Assembly: GCA_036658435.1 (NCBI GenBank)
Contig: JAVXEO010000010.1
Coordinates: 1 to 48,239, forward strand
DNA: 48,239 bases
Source of the DNA: DIGJ01 sp036658435
GTDB lineage: Bacteria; Bacillota; Clostridia; Lachnospirales; Lachnospiraceae
Direction of reading: 5' to 3'
In this document: positions 43,195 to 48,239 of the stretch, in pieces
How positions within the stretch are numbered: the stretch's first letter is position 1
How the letters are laid out: every line of letters starts with the position of its first letter
Notes under the pieces: generated by a model
The model's input: the letters and a program-made list of their open reading frames with translations, nothing else
Told to the model about the DNA's origin: nothing
Databases searched by the model: none
Made by a program: the position numbers and the translations under genes

Positions 43195-45273
43195 CTAGCC
43201 AAGTTTCTCGATAACATGTCCCAGCATTTCATTAATTGCATTGATATATCTTGAAGATGCATTGTATGCATGCTGGTACTTAATCATATTCGTCAATTCT
43301 TCGTCCGTAGACACTCCGGCAACCTGCTGCCGGTTATTATCTATATTTTTTACCATATCGCTTTGATTTTTTGCTATGCTGCTATAGGTTTTTCCCCGAT
43401 AGGCAATCTCCGTGGTCATGGAAGAATAGTAATCCTGAAAATTGTTGGTGGTTAAGGTATTGGGATTAATTTTCAACGCTTCTACATCCCACACGTCAAT
43501 TAAATCTCCGCACAATTCCTGATTAAAAGAGCCATATTTTCCGGAATATTTATTATAGCTTAATGGGATTTTGTTATAATCGTTTAAAATTTCTTCATTT
43601 ATCTCCACTTGCCCAATGGTAAACAAACTGTAATTATCCGAAGGATATTCCGGGTTGTAAACCCATACGTCAATGTTGGTATCTTTTCCGTCCACGTTAA
43701 CCTTTAAGGTACCTTTGGTATATCTTTCCACTGTTTTTCTTTCAAAAAGAGCTTCTCCCTGGGTACCTTCCTTATCCATACCACAGCCTGCCTTTATTGT
43801 ATCAAATATCTGGGCATCTTCTGCCTTTACAACCGTTCCATCGGCAAGAGTAATGGTTGCATTCTTTAAGTCCACCTTTCCGGGATCTACCTTGTTTTCC
43901 GTTGTTTTCTCAAGATATTCACTGATTTTTTCCGGAGACACCGGTGTATTGGGACATAAAAGGTCATTGATGGCTTTTACAACTCCGTGTATTAGCTGGT
44001 CAAACTGAGTCTGGGTTGACATAATAATGGACGGATCCACATATTTATTGTATTCTTTGACTGCCTCTTTATAGTCTTTTTCATTTGGATAGTCGGATTC
44101 CTTTGGAATATTCGTATAGTTGGCTTCGTAAGCACCTCTGGAAACCAAAAGTCCTTTTAGCGAACCGGTATCCGTTTTTGCAGATGCCGAATATTCTCCG
44201 TCTAAGCGGAACACTTCTCCACAGCCATTTCCCTTCCAAAGTACCGTCAGTAAATCGGACTGTTTGGGCAAAATCTCGTTTACCGTTCCATCCTTTTGTA
44301 TTACTCCATAATCGTTATATTTAATTTCTCCGGCTTGATAAGTCATCTTGCCATATTTGGATATAGAAGACCAGTCCTTGGATTCTTTGACTGCTTTTTC
44401 AATCTCTGCATCCGTTTTTCCATTTGCCTTCATCTGGTTCATAAGGTCCGATATATTCTTTACATATCCATTGATGGTATCCGTTCTTCCCTGCTCTTCC
44501 GGTGTAACTGTCTTCTGGGTTTCCATTTGATATACCGTATCTTCTGTAACAAATTGAACCCCTTCCACATTTATCATAACGACACCTTCCTGGGTTTCCG
44601 TATAAGTGTACTTCACAAGTCCACCCAGTTCATCCATCAGTTGGTTTCTGATATCTCGGTAATCGTTGGCATGCTGCCCTCCACACTCGTATTTTCGAAT
44701 GGTCTGGTTCAATTCCTGTATCTGATTTCCTATGGTATTAATACGGTCTGTTTTTTTCTGAATCTGCTCATTTAGATTCACCTGATATTCCTGTAACTGG
44801 TCACTTATAATTCCTGCTTTTTCTAAAAAGCTCTTTGCCGTTGTTACCAGAACTCCTCGATTCACAATGCTGTCCGGTTCTTTGGCAAGTTCAGAAATTG
44901 ATGTCCACAAATCAGAAAGGGTCGTTTTAAAGGCTTCCCCTTCCAATTCTCCAAAAAGACTCTCAATTTCTTCCACCGATTCATACTGTGCTTCATAAAA
45001 TCCTTCTCTTCCTACTTCTAAACGATAGCTTTTGTCCAAAAATACATCACGTACTTGACGAATTGCCGCCATTTCCGTTCCTAAGCCTACCTTCATATAA
45101 GAAGTTGCAGATTCTCCGATTTTATTGTAGATGAAGTCTCCTGTAAGTATCTGTTGCCTTGTAAATCCCAAAGTCGTTGCATTTGCGATATTATGAGCCG
45201 TTGTATTCAAAGAAGCCTGATTCACCATCAAGCCCGAAACTCCCGTATACATACTCGTCATTAAATTTGCCAT
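43195..45273 (-). CDS. flgK: Flagellar hook-associated protein FlgK, first paralogue
   Basis: A 692-residue FlgK with N-terminal 'MYTGVSGLMVNQASLNTTAHNIANATTLGFTRQQ' and C-terminal 'AGVSTDEELTNMIKYQHAYNASSRYINAINEMLGHVIEKL'. It retains the canonical HNIANA motif. The middle contains a long variable region (~230-560). HAP1 forms the first junction ring between hook and filament. Located 30 bases after flgN, its export chaperone. Confidence 0.94.
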   Translation of the reverse strand: MANLMTSMYTGVSGLMVNQASLNTTAHNIANATTLGFTRQQILTGDFIYNKIGESATSYMKVGLGTEMAAIRQVRDVFLDKSYRLEVGREGFYEAQYESVEEIESLFGELEGEAFKTTLSDLWTSISELAKEPDSIVNRGVLVTTAKSFLEKAGIISDQLQEYQVNLNEQIQKKTDRINTIGNQIQELNQTIRKYECGGQHANDYRDIRNQLMDELGGLVKYTYTETQEGVVMINVEGVQFVTEDTVYQMETQKTVTPEEQGRTDTINGYVKNISDLMNQMKANGKTDAEIEKAVKESKDWSSISKYGKMTYQAGEIKYNDYGVIQKDGTVNEILPKQSDLLTVLWKGNGCGEVFRLDGEYSASAKTDTGSLKGLLVSRGAYEANYTNIPKESDYPNEKDYKEAVKEYNKYVDPSIIMSTQTQFDQLIHGVVKAINDLLCPNTPVSPEKISEYLEKTTENKVDPGKVDLKNATITLADGTVVKAEDAQIFDTIKAGCGMDKEGTQGEALFERKTVERYTKGTLKVNVDGKDTNIDVWVYNPEYPSDNYSLFTIGQVEINEEILNDYNKIPLSYNKYSGKYGSFNQELCGDLIDVWDVEALKINPNTLTTNNFQDYYSSMTTEIAYRGKTYSSIAKNQSDMVKNIDNNRQQVAGVSTDEELTNMIKYQHAYNASSRYINAINEMLGHVIEKLG

Positions 45274-45303
45274 AGCATCGCCTTTCTTTCTGCCTCATCT
45301 TTT

Positions 45304-45816
45304 TTATTGTTTTGCATCAAAGATTCTAGTCTGATCCACGGAAAGGTCCATGCCGGATGCATTCTTCGTATAATTATTTCCCGGTGCAACTCTTGTGCTT
45401 TGAATAAAATTCATGTTGAACTCTACCAGCTCCAAAGATTGCTCTAATAAAGACTGGTTTTGAAAGTTAAGTTCCATCAACCGTTCTATCGTCTTTCTTA
45501 ATTCATCATGAATCTGACTGATTTTTTTTTGTTCTTCCGGTTGTTTATCTAACAATTTTACCATCATTTTCAAGTCTAAGGTATCTGGGTTCTGGTTCAT
45601 CACCGTACCTATATTAACAATGACCTCCTGCCTTTTATTTTCCAATCCATTGATTACCGTAATGAGGGACTGTTCCTCCTCCGTAATCTGATTCAAGGCA
45701 ATCAGGTCGTTGTTAATAATAATATTAGTTTTATTTTCACTGATTGGAATCAATGCCTGATAAATCCGATTTTCTTCTTCCAGTGTCGTTATTAACTCTT
45801 CAATTAAGCTGGCCAA
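45304..45816 (-). CDS. flgN: FlgN export chaperone
   Basis: The 170-residue helical protein starts at TTG (45816) seven bases after AGGAGA. 'LIEELITTLEEENRIYQALIPISENKTNIIINNDLIALNQITEEEQSLI' is the FlgN pattern; a second helix pair follows and an unstructured tail ends the protein. FlgN escorts FlgK and FlgL to the export gate; both are the next genes downstream. Confidence 0.9.
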   Translation of the reverse strand: MASLIEELITTLEEENRIYQALIPISENKTNIIINNDLIALNQITEEEQSLITVINGLENKRQEVIVNIGTVMNQNPDTLDLKMMVKLLDKQPEEQKKISQIHDELRKTIERLMELNFQNQSLLEQSLELVEFNMNFIQSTRVAPGNNYTKNASGMDLSVDQTRIFDAKQ

Positions 45817-45830
45817 TATTTTTCTCCTAT

Positions 45831-46115
45831 CTAAAAGATACTGTCATAATAATGATTCACCAGTTTTTCAGCAAGATCTTTTCCTGTAACGTTATACGTG
45901 CCAGATGCAAGACGTGCTTTCAGTTCATTTACTTTGTCTTCTCGAACATCCGGTGCTTCTTTTACCGCCTGTTTTGCCACCTGCATATCCTTTCCTGTTT
46001 GAGAAAGCTGTAAGGCATCTGAATGTACCGATGACTTTTCTCCTTTGGTCATTGTGGATTTTGCCTGATTGTTCTGGTACAGTTGTGTGATTTGATTGTA
46101 TGCATCAATTCTCAT
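45831..46115 (-). CDS. flgM: Anti-sigma-28 factor FlgM
   Basis: The 94-residue protein has a flexible N-terminus and the FlgM C-terminal pattern 'VREDKVNELKARLASGTYNVTGKDLAEKLVNHYYDSIF'. FlgM binds sigma-28 until it is exported through the finished hook. Its gene is itself preceded by a perfect sigma-28 promoter (46162-46188), giving feedback. First gene of flgM-flgN-flgK-flgK-flgL-fliW-csrA. Confidence 0.95.
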   Translation of the reverse strand: MRIDAYNQITQLYQNNQAKSTMTKGEKSSVHSDALQLSQTGKDMQVAKQAVKEAPDVREDKVNELKARLASGTYNVTGKDLAEKLVNHYYDSIF

Positions 46116-46161
46116 GTTTCCACCACCTTCATGTGCTTGTTAATTAGTTCTATATCTTATT

Positions 46162-46188
46162 TATCGGCTTGATTATAAAATACTTTAT
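46162..46188 (-). promoter_or_regulatory. Sigma-28 promoter of flgM operon (perfect consensus)
   Basis: On the minus strand TAAA (46188-46185), exactly 15 bases, GCCGATAA (46169-46162), 47 bases before the flgM start. The best match in the window. Confidence 0.88.
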
Positions 46189-46210
46189 AGTTTTTTTGAT
46201 TTTTATTTTA

Positions 46211-48239
46211 TTAAAGTTGTGCCTTCTGCCCTTTTGCTCCACGTTTTCGATTCCGAATTTTCTTTGCATTTAGTATTTTCCCATTATAGGAAATCTCTTC
46301 CGTATTTCCCTCTACACAGGATGCAAAATCTACTTTATCGTTGTTTTCCAGTGAAATTCCTTTTATTCCCCGACTTGTCTTTTTTAATTCACTCACTTCC
46401 GTCAAAGCAAATCCCAGGGAAAGTTGTTTTTCCGTAATCAGGATAACTTTTTGATTTCCCGATATTGCCTCCTGTGCCGACAATTTTGTAATGCTGACTA
46501 CCTTATCTTCCTCATCCAACTTTGTCGCTGCAATCATTCCACGGATGGTTTCGAATTCTGCCCCTGAAACTAATTTAACAAATCCTTTTTGTGTAACAAA
46601 GAGAAGTTGTGATTCAAAAAGTTCTTCAAAGGAAGTATATAAAATAATGTCTTCTTTGTCTACTTTGCAAAGGGAATGAATGAGTGTACCCTTATCTTTT
46701 ATTTTACATTTTGGTATTTTTTCCGCCTTCACCTGATACATATTTCCTTCTGCCGTAAAAAGACAAAGTTTGTCTACATTCTGCATGGAAATCACATAGG
46801 GGTATTCTTTGAGTGTTTCCTTGGATATACGTGTAAAACTTCCACTGTCTAAGGACTTGGTATAACCAAAGCGGTCAATTAATACCGTAATTTCTTCTAC
46901 TTTAAATTCTTCTACATAGCCTGTATTTTCCAGTTCTGCCAATTTGGTTTTTCGAGGATACTGAAAGAGTTTCTTAAACTCTTTTAAGCGCCCTTTAATG
47001 ATTTTGTAAAGTTCTTTCTGATCCCCCAGCACTTTCTCATATTCTCGAATGTTTTCTCGTAATCCATCCCCTTCTTCATGAAGTTTTATAATTTCCAAGC
47101 CAATTAATTTACTTAAAGGCATAGCAAGGATGGCATCCGCCTGACGTTCTGTAAAATCAAACCGAGCGGCTTCTAGTTTAGAATCCGTACTTTTAAAGGA
47201 AATGTCCTTTATTTCACCGCTGACTAAGCAGTTCTTTGCTTGTTTTACCGAAGAGCTTCCCCGCAGTACTTCAATAATTAAATCAATCAAATCCGTGGCT
47301 TTTATAAGGCCGTCTACAATTTCAAGTCTTTGATTTCCTTTATTTAACAAATGCCGGTACTCTTTGGTATACAATTCTTCCTGAAATTTTACAAATTCAG
47401 AAATCAAGGATTTCAGAGTAAAGGTTACCGGCTGTTGGTCTTTAATTGCAAGAAGGTTTACGCCATACGTATCCTCCATGGAGGTTTTTTTATAAAGACC
47501 ATTTAAGAGATTGTCAATGTCCCGGTCTTTTTTTACTTCAATGACAATACGGATTCCTTCTTTTGAAGACTCATCCCGCACATCATAGATTTCGTCAAAA
47601 ACTTTATCTTTCATAAGCAGAGAAAGATTTTCAATCAGCCTGGTTTTATTGCCGGCAATGGTATAGGGAACTTCCGTTATAATTATATTTTGTCTTCCAT
47701 TTTCCCCTTTTTCAATCTCGGTTTTTGCTCGAATTTTTATTTTACCTTCACCGGTTTCATATATATTTCTAAGCTCCGAACGATTGATTATGGTTCCCCC
47801 GGTTGGAAAATCCGGTGCCATAATGTATTCCATTAATTCTTCGGTTGTAATGGAAGGATGATCCATATAGGCAATGACACCATCAATGACCTCACCTGGG
47901 TTATGGGGTGGTATATTGGTTGCCATTCCTACTGCAATTCCCATGGTTCCATTAATTAGTAAGTTAGGAATCATGGCCGGTAAAACCGTTGGTTCTTTTT
48001 CGCTGTCATCAAAGTTTGGAATGAAGTCAACCAATCCTTTTTCCAAGTGGGAAAGAAGCATCATGGCTCCTTTGGATAGTCTCGCTTCTGTGTAACGCAT
48101 TGCCGCAGCACCGTCACCATCAATAGAGCCGAAATTTCCATGTCCATCCACCAGGGGAACGGACAGAGAATACTCTTCTGTCATATGCACTAACGCATCA
48201 TAAATGGAACTATCTCCATGAGGATGGTATTTACCCATG
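46211..48239 (-). CDS. Type II topoisomerase subunit A (GyrA/ParC family), 5' end outside window
   Basis: About 675 residues are visible; the gene enters from the right edge, and the first Met in the window is internal ('MGKYHPHGDSSIYDALVHM'). This is the quinolone-resistance region, with unmutated Ser and Asp. The catalytic Tyr lies in 'DGDGAAAMRYTEARLS'. After the coiled coil ('LFQYPRKTKLAEL') a beta-propeller-like C-terminal domain follows. The GyrA box QRRGGKG is replaced by 'KKTSRGIKG', so I cannot decide between GyrA and a ParC-type enzyme. Last gene upstream of the flagellar block; no function in motility is implied. Confidence 0.88.
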   Translation of the reverse strand, partial: MGKYHPHGDSSIYDALVHMTEEYSLSVPLVDGHGNFGSIDGDGAAAMRYTEARLSKGAMMLLSHLEKGLVDFIPNFDDSEKEPTVLPAMIPNLLINGTMGIAVGMATNIPPHNPGEVIDGVIAYMDHPSITTEELMEYIMAPDFPTGGTIINRSELRNIYETGEGKIKIRAKTEIEKGENGRQNIIITEVPYTIAGNKTRLIENLSLLMKDKVFDEIYDVRDESSKEGIRIVIEVKKDRDIDNLLNGLYKKTSMEDTYGVNLLAIKDQQPVTFTLKSLISEFVKFQEELYTKEYRHLLNKGNQRLEIVDGLIKATDLIDLIIEVLRGSSSVKQAKNCLVSGEIKDISFKSTDSKLEAARFDFTERQADAILAMPLSKLIGLEIIKLHEEGDGLRENIREYEKVLGDQKELYKIIKGRLKEFKKLFQYPRKTKLAELENTGYVEEFKVEEITVLIDRFGYTKSLDSGSFTRISKETLKEYPYVISMQNVDKLCLFTAEGNMYQVKAEKIPKCKIKDKGTLIHSLCKVDKEDIILYTSFEELFESQLLFVTQKGFVKLVSGAEFETIRGMIAATKLDEEDKVVSITKLSAQEAISGNQKVILITEKQLSLGFALTEVSELKKTSRGIKGISLENNDKVDFASCVEGNTEEISYNGKILNAKKIRNRKRGAKGQKAQL

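Noticed and set aside
47900..48239. Quinolone-resistance mutation in the GyrA/ParC gene
   Set aside because: The visible HPHGDSSIYD segment keeps the Ser and Asp found in susceptible enzymes.

Overview
The window looks like chromosomal DNA of a motile, low-GC member of the Clostridia, most likely a gut Lachnospiraceae near Roseburia/Agathobacter. The clues are the infC-rpmI-rplT order with an L20-type leader, a T-box-controlled thrS, secreted Big2 and CAP proteins, FliW/CsrA control of flagellin, and sigma-28 promoters of the form TAAA-N15-GCCGATAA. The genus is an inference from gene style. A run of exactly 100 Ns at 12346-12445 marks a scaffold gap, so this is a draft assembly.

Left part (1-12.4 kb), mixed strands. 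It holds the end of a LytTR response regulator and a sensor protein that stops before its kinase domain, then tRNA-Leu and tRNA-Asn, then the translation block rplT, rpmI, infC (probable AUU start) and thrS with its T-box leader. The T-box unit is bracketed by two copies of a palindromic repeat. Next come a secreted Big2 protein, an OmpR-type two-component pair, a 58-residue zinc-ribbon protein, a SIR2-like protein of unknown role (possible NADase-type defence gene) and a DEAD-box RNA helicase cut by the gap.

Middle part (12.5-30 kb), all minus strand. A membrane-bound CapD/FlaA1-type sugar-nucleotide enzyme, a CAP-domain secreted protein and an MNT/HEPN pair form one likely operon. After a terminator lies a 14-gene operon read from 30.0 down to 16.8 kb: pseB, methyltransferase, adenylation enzyme, VOC protein, TylF-type methyltransferase, AAC(3)-like acyltransferase, acyl carrier protein, LicD transferase, radical SAM enzyme, PEP mutase fused to a cytidylyltransferase-like domain, a second cytidylyltransferase, phosphonopyruvate decarboxylase, M28-like hydrolase and pseF fused to a GNAT domain. 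I read this as the assembly line for an elaborated flagellin sugar. It probably carries a phosphonate group, made by PEP mutase and phosphonopyruvate decarboxylase, activated with CTP and transferred by LicD, plus an ACP-loaded acyl or aminoacyl group.

Right part (30-48.2 kb), all minus strand, is the late flagellar region. In transcription order it reads: the end of a GyrA/ParC-family gene, then from a sigma-28 promoter flgM, flgN, two tandem flgK genes, flgL, fliW and csrA; then from further sigma-28 promoters flaG-fliD-fliS-fliT-like; a first flagellin; a Maf-family flagellin glycosyltransferase with a small orphan gene; and a second flagellin. The sugar operon starts 29 bases after the terminator of that second flagellin, with no room for its own promoter, so it is probably fed by read-through of flagellin transcription. 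Secretion chaperones, CsrA/FliW control, two flagellins, the Maf transferase and the sugar genes thus form one coordinated unit for making and decorating the filament.
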